DNA from: Methanolinea sp.
GTDB lineage: Archaea; Halobacteriota; Methanomicrobia; Methanomicrobiales; Methanospirillaceae
Reading direction: 5' to 3'
DNA: 64,000 nt
Assembly (NCBI GenBank): GCA_018263335.1
Contig: JADFCY010000001.1
Coordinates: forward strand, 62,001-126,000
In this document: one piece after another, positions 36,896-44,832 of the stretch
Numbering within the stretch: the first letter of the stretch is position 1
How the letters are laid out: each line of letters starts with the position of its first letter
Position numbers and translations under genes: made by a program
Notes under the pieces: model-generated
The model's input: the letters and a program-made list of their open reading frames with translations, nothing else
Databases searched by the model: none
Told to the model about the DNA's origin: nothing

Positions 36896-37467
36896 GCACC
36901 CCCGGCAAAGAGGAAGTTCTCCATGATCACCCTCCCCTGTGGGGTCATGATGGACTCTGGGTGAAACTGGAGGCCGAAGAGCGGCAAGGTCCGGTGCATC
37001 ACCCCCATCACGCACCCATCGTCCTCGGAGAATGCCAGGGTCTCGAACTCGTCAGGGACGGCACCTTTTTGGACCGCAAGGGAATGGTAGCGGGTTGCAG
37101 TGAAGGGATTCGGGAGACCTGCGAAGAGTCCCCGTCCCCCATGCACAATCCGGCTCGTCTTCCCGTGCACCGGCCTATCCATTCTCCTGACGGCTCCGCC
37201 ATGGCAGTGCAGGATTGTCTGGTGGCCGAGGCATACGCCAAGGATCGGCACCCGTCCCTCGAATTCCCGTATCACCTCGGGGCATACCCCGGAGTCCTCA
37301 GGAGTGCCCGGGCCGGGGGAGAGTATGATGCGATCGGGGGATTCTTTCCTCACCGCTGAGACCGGCTGGTCGCAGGTGACCGGGACTGGGACCGCCCCGA
37401 GCATGCCGACCATCTGGTAGAGGTTATACGTGAAGCTGTCGAAGCAGTCCACGATCACGACCCTCAT
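36892..37467 (-). CDS. trpG: Anthranilate synthase component II (glutamine amidotransferase)
   Basis: 191 residues. The catalytic triad is the Cys of LGVCLGHQT, and His and Glu of LQFHPESIMT. DCFDSFTYN at the N-terminus and LSPGPGTPEDSG are typical TrpG features. Supplies ammonia to TrpE. Overlaps trpE and trpD by 4 bp each. Confidence 0.96.
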   Translation of the reverse strand: MRVVIVDCFDSFTYNLYQMVGMLGAVPVPVTCDQPVSAVRKESPDRIILSPGPGTPEDSGVCPEVIREFEGRVPILGVCLGHQTILHCHGGAVRRMDRPVHGKTSRIVHGGRGLFAGLPNPFTATRYHSLAVQKGAVPDEFETLAFSEDDGCVMGVMHRTLPLFGLQFHPESIMTPQGRVIMENFLFAGGA

Positions 37468-39032
37468 CTTCCCACCCCCGCCTGCAGGACTGCCTTCATC
37501 ATGGCCCCTGCCTTGTGCTCGGTCTCCTCGAACTCGCGCAGGGGGACCGAATCCGCAACGATCCCTGCACCGGTCGAGAACTCGACCCTTCCTTCCCTTG
37601 CAACGAGCGTCCGGATGGCGATGGCAAACTCCATGAGGTCATTGAATCCCACGTACCCCACTGCCCCTGCATAAAGCCCCCTCGGCTGCGGCTCGAGTTC
37701 TGCAATGATCTGCATGGCACGGATCTTCGGCGCACCGCTGACCGTCCCTGCAGGGAAACATGCCGCGAGTGCGTCGAACCGGTCGCACCCCTCGCGGAGG
37801 GTCCCGCATACCCGCGAGACGATGTGCTGCACATGGGAAAAGCGCTCCACGTCCATGAACTCAGGGACGTGCACCGATCCGAATGCAGCCACCCTCCCGA
37901 TGTCGTTTCGTGCGAGGTCAACGAGCATCAGGTGCTCCGCACGCTCCTTGGGATCTGCAAGGAGGTCGGCGGCGAGACGGTCGTCCTCGCGGGGGTCGCT
38001 CCCACGGGGCCTCGTCCCCGCAATGGGAACTGTCTGGACGGCACCTCCCTCGACCTTCACCAGCATCTCGGGACTCGAGCCGATCACGGTCTCATCCCCG
38101 AACCGGAGGCAGTAGAGGTAAGGAGAGGGATTGATGGCCCTGATGGCGCCGTAAAGGAGGAGGGGATCGCCGGGATACGGGCAGGAGAGTCTTCGAGAGA
38201 GGACGACCTGGAAGATCTCTCCTGCACGGATGTACTCCTTTGCTTTCGCGACCGCGTCCATGAACTCCCCGCGGTCCATGGAGGCACAGATCGTGAGTCC
38301 CTTTCCGGTTCCAGGCTGCGGTTCCTCTGGTTTACCTGCGGGAACATCCATAATCGCCTGTTCGAGTGAATCCATCCGCTCCTCCGCCCCTGCACGAACG
38401 TGATCGCGGCTGTCGCCTTTTTTGAGCAGGGGGGCATCAAAGAGCATGCAGGTGCCCTTCACATGGTCATACACGACCCCGCGGGTACAGAGCATGAAAC
38501 GCGCCAATGGCCCCTCTCTCCCTGCCAACACCCGGCCCATTGAGAGATGACTCACCATGTCGTACGCGCAGTATCCCACGAGGCCCCCGGAAAAACCGGA
38601 GATCGGCCCTTCCCCGAGACGGAACAGGGCAGAGAGCTCGCGTATCTGCTCCACAGGGTTACTCCCCTCTGGCAGGTCTCCCATTACCGAGAGCGCCGGA
38701 TCGCCTTCGCAGGTGATCTTTTTATCAAGGGTGAAGACAAGGGGGGGATCGAGGCAGATGATGGATCTGACGGCCCTCCGCGGAACGCCCTCCATCGATT
38801 CGAGTATGCAGCCGGTCGCACCCCCGATAGCACGAAAGAGTGTGTACGGGTCTGCGAGGGGAACCGGGATGCTCCGTGTGACCGGGAGCACCCGGAATGG
38901 TGCGGGGTGCGATTTTTCTGGGTTCAGCCCTGCACTTCTCTCTGAGCCTGCCGCCTCGCCGGCGGCGATCCCCAGTCCAGTGGCATCACCGGTGATTGTG
39001 TGTGCTCGTTTATCATGTTTATTTATGTACAA
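37464..39032 (-). CDS. trpE: Anthranilate synthase component I (start uncertain)
   Basis: Converts chorismate to anthranilate and is usually the tryptophan-inhibited step. Core motifs are complete: CILESMEG (part of the inhibitor site, LLES-like), GLVGYCAYD, FQVVLSRR, PSPYLYCLRF, GSSPEMLV, PIAGTRPRG, DPKERAEHLMLVDLARND, and GTVSGAPKIRAM. The open frame begins with TTG at 39032, but conservation starts only at about residue 47 (FRVLPVTRSIPVPL); a GTG at 38891 is the other candidate. The strong TATA (39040-39050) would start transcription near 39018, downstream of the TTG. No in-frame ATG precedes the conserved region. First gene of trpEGDCFBA. Confidence 0.93.
   Translation of the reverse strand: MYINKHDKRAHTITGDATGLGIAAGEAAGSERSAGLNPEKSHPAPFRVLPVTRSIPVPLADPYTLFRAIGGATGCILESMEGVPRRAVRSIICLDPPLVFTLDKKITCEGDPALSVMGDLPEGSNPVEQIRELSALFRLGEGPISGFSGGLVGYCAYDMVSHLSMGRVLAGREGPLARFMLCTRGVVYDHVKGTCMLFDAPLLKKGDSRDHVRAGAEERMDSLEQAIMDVPAGKPEEPQPGTGKGLTICASMDRGEFMDAVAKAKEYIRAGEIFQVVLSRRLSCPYPGDPLLLYGAIRAINPSPYLYCLRFGDETVIGSSPEMLVKVEGGAVQTVPIAGTRPRGSDPREDDRLAADLLADPKERAEHLMLVDLARNDIGRVAAFGSVHVPEFMDVERFSHVQHIVSRVCGTLREGCDRFDALAACFPAGTVSGAPKIRAMQIIAELEPQPRGLYAGAVGYVGFNDLMEFAIAIRTLVAREGRVEFSTGAGIVADSVPLREFEETEHKAGAMMKAVLQAGVGR
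39026..39031. promoter_or_regulatory. TRP box (TGTACA) at the trpE promoter
   Basis: TGTACA lies 9-14 bp downstream of the TATATATATAAT promoter element of the leftward trp operon, between TATA and the predicted start. TGTACA is the box bound by TrpY in Methanothermobacter. The same hexamer occurs at the trpB2 promoter, and both regions also carry ATATATACATTG (39043-39054 here). Confidence 0.55.
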
Positions 39033-39271
39033 TATTGATTATATATATACATTGGTGTTGATTTTAAAGTGCCTGATGATATTCCCATGTGCTTCGAAGA
39101 ATTGATGCGAACCTGATCCCGTCATGCAGGTTGGCCGCGCATGCTCGATGCTTTTCTCTTGAGTGTTCTGGAGGAGAAAACCCGTGCCATAACGGCTCTT
39201 ACGAACAATTCTCACGGAAATCCATATCTTTCTGCAGGTGAAGAACATCATCCATACGAGGAGGAGAGAGA

Positions 39272-39640
39272 ATGGTCACAATCGTGCATTTCGATATCCC
39301 GGCAGATATCCCCGAACGCGCAAGAAATTTTTATGCCGCACTCTTTGGGTGAAAATTTGCGAGTCCCCCGGGGTTTCCCGACTTTTCCCTGGTAGAGACT
39401 TCCGATGAGGAAGGCCGCCCCGGTGTAGGCGGGGGACTCGGGAGGAGAGGGGAGCCGGGACAGGATATCACCGTGTACTTCGGAGTGGACTCAGTGGAGA
39501 GGTACCTCGTTCTTGTCAAGAATGAGGGCGGAACAGTCCTCATGCCGTACACCCCTGTCCCAGGCTATGGCGCGCTCGCCATCTGCGCAGACACCGAGGG
39601 GAACAGGTTCGGTCTCTGGGAGAGTGCGGAAAGGTCCTGA
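39272..39640 (+). pseudogene. VOC (glyoxalase-like) family protein interrupted by one TGA
   Basis: A 122-codon frame reads like an intact vicinal-oxygen-chelate protein except for TGA at codon 27 (39350-39352). N-terminal part: VHFDIPADIPERARNFYAALFG; then the stop; then KFASPPGFPDFSLVET, later DITVYFGVDSVERYLVLVKN, VLMPYTPVPGYGALAICADTEGNRFGLWE. Family members commonly have F-Y-x-x-L-F-G-W-K at this point, so the stop replaces the expected Trp (TGG to TGA). A strong GGAGG precedes the ATG. A single point change could mean a recent pseudogene or a sequencing error. Confidence 0.75.
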
Positions 39641-39684
39641 TCCAATACGTTCAAGCCCTGCCAGGGCTTCCCTTCTTCTGTCAT

Positions 39685-40176
39685 ATGGCGACAGAGAAAC
39701 CCGATCCATTATCCGGCCAGACCGCCCCGCCCTTCTGCCTGCCGGACTCGCAGGGAGATGAAGTATGCCTCGCACAGTACCGGGGAAAATGGGTGGTCCT
39801 CTACTTCTACCCACGAGACAATACTCCCGGGTGCACCCTCGAGGCACTCTCCTTTAACAATGCACTCGAGTCATTCGCGAAGATGGGAGCGCAGGTCCTC
39901 GGCGTGAGCACCGATACCCCGGAGAGCCACCAGCGGTTTGCCGACCGGCACAACCTCTCGATCCTTCTCCTCTCTGATACCACTCACCGCGTCATCGAAG
40001 CCTACCACTCCTGGAAACCGAAGAGGATTTTTGGAAAGGAAGTCCTTGGAACCCAGAGAGATACCTTCCTGATCGACCCCGAGGGAAGAGTGGTGGAGGT
40101 GTGGAGGAAAGTCTCGCCGAAGGGACATGCGGATGAAGTCAGCGCTGCGCTCTCTGCGAGGCTGTCAGGGACGTAA
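39685..40176 (+). CDS. Peroxiredoxin, BCP/PrxQ type
   Basis: 163 residues. YFYPRDNTPGCTLEALSFN holds the peroxidatic cysteine (about C50) in the P-G-C-T-x-E-A motif; GVSTDTPESHQRFADRHNL and RDTFLIDPEGRVVEVW are standard. In the usual BCP a resolving Cys lies five residues after the first; here that position is leucine/alanine sequence, so it is probably a 1-Cys form or uses an external thiol. Reduces hydroperoxides, complementing the desulfoferrodoxin at 23768. Confidence 0.92.
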   Translation: MATEKPDPLSGQTAPPFCLPDSQGDEVCLAQYRGKWVVLYFYPRDNTPGCTLEALSFNNALESFAKMGAQVLGVSTDTPESHQRFADRHNLSILLLSDTTHRVIEAYHSWKPKRIFGKEVLGTQRDTFLIDPEGRVVEVWRKVSPKGHADEVSAALSARLSGT

Positions 40177-40256
40177 ACAGGACACTCCCCGAGTCTGAAG
40201 GATTCTGCTTCCCAAAGCACAAAGAGCCATGCAGTCATGTTCAGGAGGTGTATTGA

Positions 40257-40925
40257 ATGCACATTTGCGGCATTCACGGGAGTTGCCGGGGCATCCGCAG
40301 CCGCACAAGGAAACTGGTCTCGTGGGTGCGTGAGGGAGCCGGCCAGCAGGGTGCGGAAGTTGAGCTGATAGACCTTACAGACTCTAGGATTACTCCCTGT
40401 TCGGCCTGCGAGCGTTGCAGCCAGACCGGCCAGTGCATGCACCCCGATGACTTTTCCGGAGTGTGCGAACAACTGCGTGCTGCTGACGGCCTTGTCCTCG
40501 GATCACCGGTCTATATTGACCATGTCACAGGGCAGATGAAGATCTTCATCGACAGGCTCGCAGATGCCATCCACTACCAGGCGTTCACTGGAAAATATGG
40601 GTGTTCGGTTTCCACTCCCTGGAGTTCGGGCGGTGATGAAGGAGTATCCTATCTGAACCATCTCCTTTACTCCCTCGGAGCGTATGCACTGGATGGGATG
40701 AGCGTGGCGCTGGAAGATGACGAGACCGCAATTTTTGATGCGAGACAAAGAGCCCTTAATATGGGAAGGCGACTGGTGGAGAGCATCCGGAACAGGGAAC
40801 CGTGTCCCGAACAGGAGAAGATTATTGCTGAGAACCGCGCATTTTTTGCGAGGATCGGAAAGGAAAACAGACTGTGGCGCCCTCGTGAATACGAAGGATG
40901 GATAAGACGGGGCTGGATTCGATAA
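40257..40925 (+). CDS. Isf-like iron-sulfur flavoprotein (second copy)
   Basis: 222 residues, same layout as the gene at 15845: flavin phosphate loop GSCRGIRSRTRKLV, the compact C-x2-C-x2-C-x5-C motif in PCSACERCSQTGQC, second flavin loop GSPVYIDHVTGQMKIFIDR, and a matching C-terminal end (REYEGWIRRGWI). AGGAGGTG precedes the ATG at six bases. It follows the peroxiredoxin by 80 bp, and Isf proteins reduce peroxide/oxygen in Methanosarcina, so a shared oxidative-stress role is likely (inference). A T7 tract follows. Confidence 0.85.
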   Translation: MHICGIHGSCRGIRSRTRKLVSWVREGAGQQGAEVELIDLTDSRITPCSACERCSQTGQCMHPDDFSGVCEQLRAADGLVLGSPVYIDHVTGQMKIFIDRLADAIHYQAFTGKYGCSVSTPWSSGGDEGVSYLNHLLYSLGAYALDGMSVALEDDETAIFDARQRALNMGRRLVESIRNREPCPEQEKIIAENRAFFARIGKENRLWRPREYEGWIRRGWIR

Positions 40926-40935
40926 CTCACCCTGT

Positions 40936-41613
40936 TCACTCTTTTTTTCCCACGAAGACACAGAATACCCTGTTTTTATACACGATGTCCACCCCCGAGA
41001 ACCCTGCCTCGGAGAGCCAGGAGATCTGGTCCAGGAGTTTTGCATTCTTGTCAAGGGTATCCCTCCGGGCCATCGCCGCATCCAGTTCTTCTCTTAAAAT
41101 GGGGCTTGCGGCTACAAAGGAGTCCCAGTATTCCCTGTTCATTCGGTTGAGCCACCCAGACTGGGCTTCCGCCTGGTCCGCATTCACAAAGAGCCCTCCG
41201 GGATTCAGGGCATGGAATATCTGCCGGAAGAGCCTCCGCTTGTCATCGTGCTCAAGGTGGTGGATGGAGAGCGCTGAGCAGACCAGGTCGTAGCGGCCCG
41301 GCAGTGCCACCCGGCTGTAATCCGCCGCCACGAACCGGACCCGGGGGTTATTTGCAAAGCGCTCCCTGGCCACCTCAAGCATCTTCTCCGAGATGTCGAT
41401 GAGGGTGAGGGTTGCCAGGGGATATTTCTGCAGGAGGAGGGCCGAGAGGAGACCTGTCCCGGCACCGATATCAAGTATGGCAGGGCCTGACCCGGGCCAG
41501 GCTGCGGCCCAGACCGCTGCTTCGTAAAAATCCTCCATCCGCGGAATCACGTATTTTCGCTGGCCATCGTACCGGTCAGCGATGGCATCAAATGCCTTCC
41601 TCACATTCTCCAT
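40936..41613 (-). CDS. Class I SAM-dependent methyltransferase
   Basis: 225 residues. Motif I ILDIGAGTGLLSALLL, motif II LTLIDISEKMLEVA, motif III VRFVAADYSRV, motif IV DLVCSALSIHHLEHDDKRRLF and the following ALNPGGLFVNADQ are all clear. RKAFDAIADRYDGQRKYVIP at the N-terminus resembles UbiE/small-molecule methyltransferases. The ATG at 41613 has a GATATA promoter element about 28 bp upstream, implying a leaderless transcript; the longer open frame is not protein-like. Substrate unknown. Confidence 0.85.
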   Translation of the reverse strand: MENVRKAFDAIADRYDGQRKYVIPRMEDFYEAAVWAAAWPGSGPAILDIGAGTGLLSALLLQKYPLATLTLIDISEKMLEVARERFANNPRVRFVAADYSRVALPGRYDLVCSALSIHHLEHDDKRRLFRQIFHALNPGGLFVNADQAEAQSGWLNRMNREYWDSFVAASPILREELDAAMARRDTLDKNAKLLDQISWLSEAGFSGVDIVYKNRVFCVFVGKKE

Positions 41614-41779
41614 GAAAGGAAATTGGAATGGGCGTACTATATCCCGCTTCCCTTTCTCAAGGGGGGTGGAGAGAGTTATCCACCTGCAGAAGGATGATCT
41701 CTTAACGGAATGTGCCGCACACCGATCGCGTACCGAAACAGCCATCCCACTTCCCTTCCAAACGAGAGGGAGAATGACC

Positions 41780-42589
41780 ATGAGTGATCCCTCAGGCTAT
41801 GTCCACGGACACTCGGAGCGCGAGGCTGTACGCCTCTCTGACCAGGCTGACACGCTTGCGGAGATCCTCCACTGCGACACTTCGTACCCTGCCGGTTCAG
41901 TAGTCCTCGAGGCTGGGTGCGGCGTAGGGGCACAGACCGGGATACTCCTCTCCAGAAGCAGGGGGGCCTGCATCGTCTCACTCGATCTCTCGCTCACCAA
42001 TCTCTCGTGCGCAAGAGGCAGCGCAGCCGGCAGGGGGTGGGAAGAGGTCACGTTTGCACGGGGAGACATCCACTGCCTCCCGTTCAGGGAGGGTGCCTTC
42101 GACCATGTCTTCGTCTGCTTTGTCCTTGAGCACCTCCAGGCCCCCGCACACGCCCTCCGTTCACTGCGAAGGATACTGAAACCAGGAGGCACTCTGACCG
42201 TCATCGAGGGTGATCACGGGTCGGCGTTCTTTTCCCCCGAGAGCCGGTATGCAACAGAGGCGATCCTCGCGCTTGAGCGACTCCAGAGAGATACAGGGGG
42301 AAATCCTCGTATTGGCCGCGAGCTCTTCCCCCTCCTCACCTCATCGGGATTCCGCGATGTCCATGTCTCGCCGCGGCAGGTATACGTCGACGACTCGAAG
42401 CCTGGCCTCGTCGAAGGCTTCACGAGGCAGACGTTCACCGCTATGGTAGAAGGCGTCCGTGAGAGGGTGATTACCTCCGGGATGCTGGCAGAAGAGGACT
42501 TCGACCGCGGGATACGTGACCTCCTCCGGACAGCCGAGGGCGGCGGGACCTTCTGCTACACGTTCTTCAAGGCAGTCGCGGTGAGGTGA
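41780..42589 (+). CDS. Class I SAM-dependent methyltransferase, divergent from the previous gene
   Basis: 269 residues. Motif I VVLEAGCGVGAQTGILL, motif II IVSLDLSLTNLSCAR, motif III VTFARGDIHCLPFREGAFDHVFVCFVLEHL and RILKPGGTLTVIEGDHGS follow the usual order; the C-terminal lid (VYVDDSKPGLVEGFTRQTFTAMVEGVRE) is longer than in the neighbour. GAGGGAGA precedes two in-frame ATGs; 41780 has the better spacing. The two methyltransferases are transcribed from a shared 165-bp interval. Substrate unknown; UbiE-like sterol/quinone type by appearance. Confidence 0.85.
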   Translation: MSDPSGYVHGHSEREAVRLSDQADTLAEILHCDTSYPAGSVVLEAGCGVGAQTGILLSRSRGACIVSLDLSLTNLSCARGSAAGRGWEEVTFARGDIHCLPFREGAFDHVFVCFVLEHLQAPAHALRSLRRILKPGGTLTVIEGDHGSAFFSPESRYATEAILALERLQRDTGGNPRIGRELFPLLTSSGFRDVHVSPRQVYVDDSKPGLVEGFTRQTFTAMVEGVRERVITSGMLAEEDFDRGIRDLLRTAEGGGTFCYTFFKAVAVR

Positions 42590-42793
42590 GAGGGAGCTGA
42601 AGGGGAGGGCGCCGGGGCCACTTCCGTCCCCCCTCCTCAACTCACGCACCGCAATGTGAGTATTCCAGTAGATATGATCCCATCAACCGAGTTGTGTGCC
42701 GGGCAGGCACCCTCATTAGTTTGAAGTGACGATCGGGTAATACCGGGGTGTTCCTGCTGCAGGATGCCGGGAAAAGGACTATAAGGTATATAC

Positions 42794-42815
42794 GTCCTCC
42801 TCTCAAAAGGAGGAC
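42794..42815. promoter_or_regulatory. Perfect inverted repeat covering the ribosome binding site of the 42818 gene
   Basis: GTCCTCCT (42794-42801) and AGGAGGAC (42808-42815), loop six bases, 8-bp perfect stem. It lies directly after GTATATAC (probable TATA) and ends two bases before the ATG; the right arm is the Shine-Dalgarno sequence itself. Confidence 0.5.
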
Positions 42816-42817
42816 AT

Positions 42818-43246
42818 ATGAAAGGGCCGATATTGAGAATAGAAGAGAATGAAGATTATATTCAGAAACTGGTCAAGTTGATCCCCGCGGAGGCGCTGTC
42901 TGCGTATCTCGTGCTGATCAACCTGGCAGGAGATGATGCGAATAAAATCCTGGCAACATTCATCATCGGACTTGGGATCGTGATAGGGGTACGGTTGCTC
43001 GGGACCATGGACCCGGCCAACCATAACCTCCCGAACATATCTCTCCTCGTCATCTCGCTCATCGGGTATCCGATCTGGGTCTACAATATCGGTGGCTCCG
43101 CCAGCGGCATATTCAGAACCCGTTACGATCTCTACCTCGGCACTGCCCTGATGATTCTTTTCACCGTCTTTTCCCCTTACCTCTATTCCGGAGGCGATAC
43201 GCTGGCAAAGGTGTTGGGGAAGCGGTGGTTCTCAAAAAACCCCTAA
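42818..43246 (+). CDS. Small membrane protein of unknown function
   Basis: 142 residues with four hydrophobic helices (about 25-40, 43-62, 70-90, 108-127). The start, MKGPILRIEENEDYIQKLVKLIPAEALSAYL, includes a L-I-P-A-E-A-L-S-A-Y-L motif that I have seen only as a feature of uncharacterised membrane proteins. No catalytic residues stand out. The gene is single, with a dyad at its promoter, so it appears to be tightly controlled. Confidence 0.7.
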   Translation: MKGPILRIEENEDYIQKLVKLIPAEALSAYLVLINLAGDDANKILATFIIGLGIVIGVRLLGTMDPANHNLPNISLLVISLIGYPIWVYNIGGSASGIFRTRYDLYLGTALMILFTVFSPYLYSGGDTLAKVLGKRWFSKNP

Positions 43247-43266
43247 TCCAATTTTTCCGAGGGATG

Positions 43267-44664
43267 CTATTCGGCCCTCCTGAGAACTGCCATCAGATAA
43301 CGGCTCTCCCCTGATCCAAAACGTGCCCTGCTCCACTCTATCTCCCAGTCTCTCCCATCGCACCCCCTGACGCGGCAGGATGTGACGTGTTCCCCTGCCT
43401 CCATCACCTCCACCATGCTTCGTTTTGCCTCCTCCTCCTCGCCGGGCGAGAGCAGCGACCAGAACGGTTTCCCGTGCACGCCATCCCTCCCGGTCACAGG
43501 GGAGAGCGCGCGGGCTGGCTTGTTTGCATACAGCATGATCCCCTCGGGAGTGGTCACCACCGTGGCATGGGGTATGAGGTTCAGGACTGCGTCGAGCACC
43601 TGCTCGCGTTCCCTTCGGGCCATCTCCTCTCTCTTGAGTTCCGTTACATCGCGGAATATCGCGCGGGTGTACTGCGGAACTCCGTTCACCATGTGGCAGT
43701 TCACTCTCCCTTCAACGTACACCTTGCGCCCTGACTTAGACCGGAACGTGGCCTCGATGCGCCCCACATCCTCCCCTGCCATCACCCTGCCAAACATGGC
43801 CCTGCAGTGCTCCATCGAGGAGGGGTCGATGATATCGAAGATATTGAGCCCGGGGACTTCATCGGCGCCATACTCCATCGTCTCCCGCCAGGCCCGGTTG
43901 ACATAGAGGAACTTCCCGTCAGGACCGACGCTCTGGATGAGGTCGTTTGCATTCTCCAGGAGATCACGGAACCTGTCCTCGCTCTCGGCAAGCTCTTCCT
44001 TCGCCGAGGAGAGCTTCATAAGGGTATCCAGCCAGTGCTGCAGTTCAAGGGATGCGAGGTTATACCGCATGGCATCCGTTGCAGGGATGTAGAAGAGGTT
44101 CTCGACCGCCCGTCCGCCGAGCAGTATGCGGGGGTGCGTCCGAATTGCGTCCTGGAGCACCTGGGCCGAGAAGAGGTCCATCTGGTAGCAGCAGAGGAGA
44201 ATGAGGTTTTTTTCGCCTAAGAGTGTATCGAGTCCTGCCATGTCACTCACCAGGTGCTGGCTTGAGCGCCGTGCTGCAACAGGCGGGACCTCCCGCATGA
44301 TACACAGCGCAGAGTAGCCGGCCGATCGTGCACCTTCCACCTGCCGCCGCATATAGGCATGCGCACTCCTTGCACTGGCAAAACTCCTGTGGAACTCGGC
44401 ATCTTCGTGCGACAGCGTGATTACTCCTTCTCCGTAATCTTTGAGAGCTCTCAACCGCTCGACAATTGGATTCCGCTGCGTTGTTCTTGCAATGTAAAGG
44501 AGTCGCCATCCCTCCCGGCGGCAGTGATCCAGGAGAGAGCCGGTCGCCTGCTCCAGCTCCCCCTCGTGCCGGCACAGAATTGCCGCATGGTCCCCTGGCT
44601 CCAGGCCGCATCGGTCTTTCTGCCCTGTGGCGTTCACCTCTTCTCCCCCTTTTCCTGCATCCAT
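43267..44664 (-). CDS. MEDS-PAS-PAS sensor protein without an output domain
   Basis: 465 residues: a MEDS domain (about 20-225; methanogen/methylotroph DcmR sensory domain, with RCGLEPGDHAAILCRHEGELEQA and GALILLCCYQ-like LILLCCYQMDLFSAQVL), then two PAS domains (about 240-355 and 365-465). It ends after the second PAS (YLMAVLRRAE), with no kinase, HTH or GGDEF part. MEDS domains sense small ligands such as methylated compounds. It may act by protein interaction or pair with a separate kinase. The ATG at 44664 was chosen at the start of conserved sequence; the upstream frame is poor. Confidence 0.8.
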   Translation of the reverse strand: MDAGKGGEEVNATGQKDRCGLEPGDHAAILCRHEGELEQATGSLLDHCRREGWRLLYIARTTQRNPIVERLRALKDYGEGVITLSHEDAEFHRSFASARSAHAYMRRQVEGARSAGYSALCIMREVPPVAARRSSQHLVSDMAGLDTLLGEKNLILLCCYQMDLFSAQVLQDAIRTHPRILLGGRAVENLFYIPATDAMRYNLASLELQHWLDTLMKLSSAKEELAESEDRFRDLLENANDLIQSVGPDGKFLYVNRAWRETMEYGADEVPGLNIFDIIDPSSMEHCRAMFGRVMAGEDVGRIEATFRSKSGRKVYVEGRVNCHMVNGVPQYTRAIFRDVTELKREEMARREREQVLDAVLNLIPHATVVTTPEGIMLYANKPARALSPVTGRDGVHGKPFWSLLSPGEEEEAKRSMVEVMEAGEHVTSCRVRGCDGRDWEIEWSRARFGSGESRYLMAVLRRAE

Positions 44665-44832
44665 TCTCTTCGGAGGGTGCCGGTTTTTTGGTACGTTGAG
44701 AGAGGAGATACCGTGATAAAATACTTTCCTGCATAGAGGGTTGGCCACAGCCCCACTTGCTCTCCACCCACGGTTGGGCAGTTATATGCCGGCTCCTGCC
44801 GAAAAAACCACGTTGCGACCTGCGCAGTGTGC

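Noticed and set aside
39272-39640. Selenocysteine reading of the in-frame TGA in the VOC gene
   Set aside because: The expected residue is Trp, no SECIS-like hairpin is evident, and selenocysteine use has not been reported to my knowledge in Methanomicrobiales VOC proteins.
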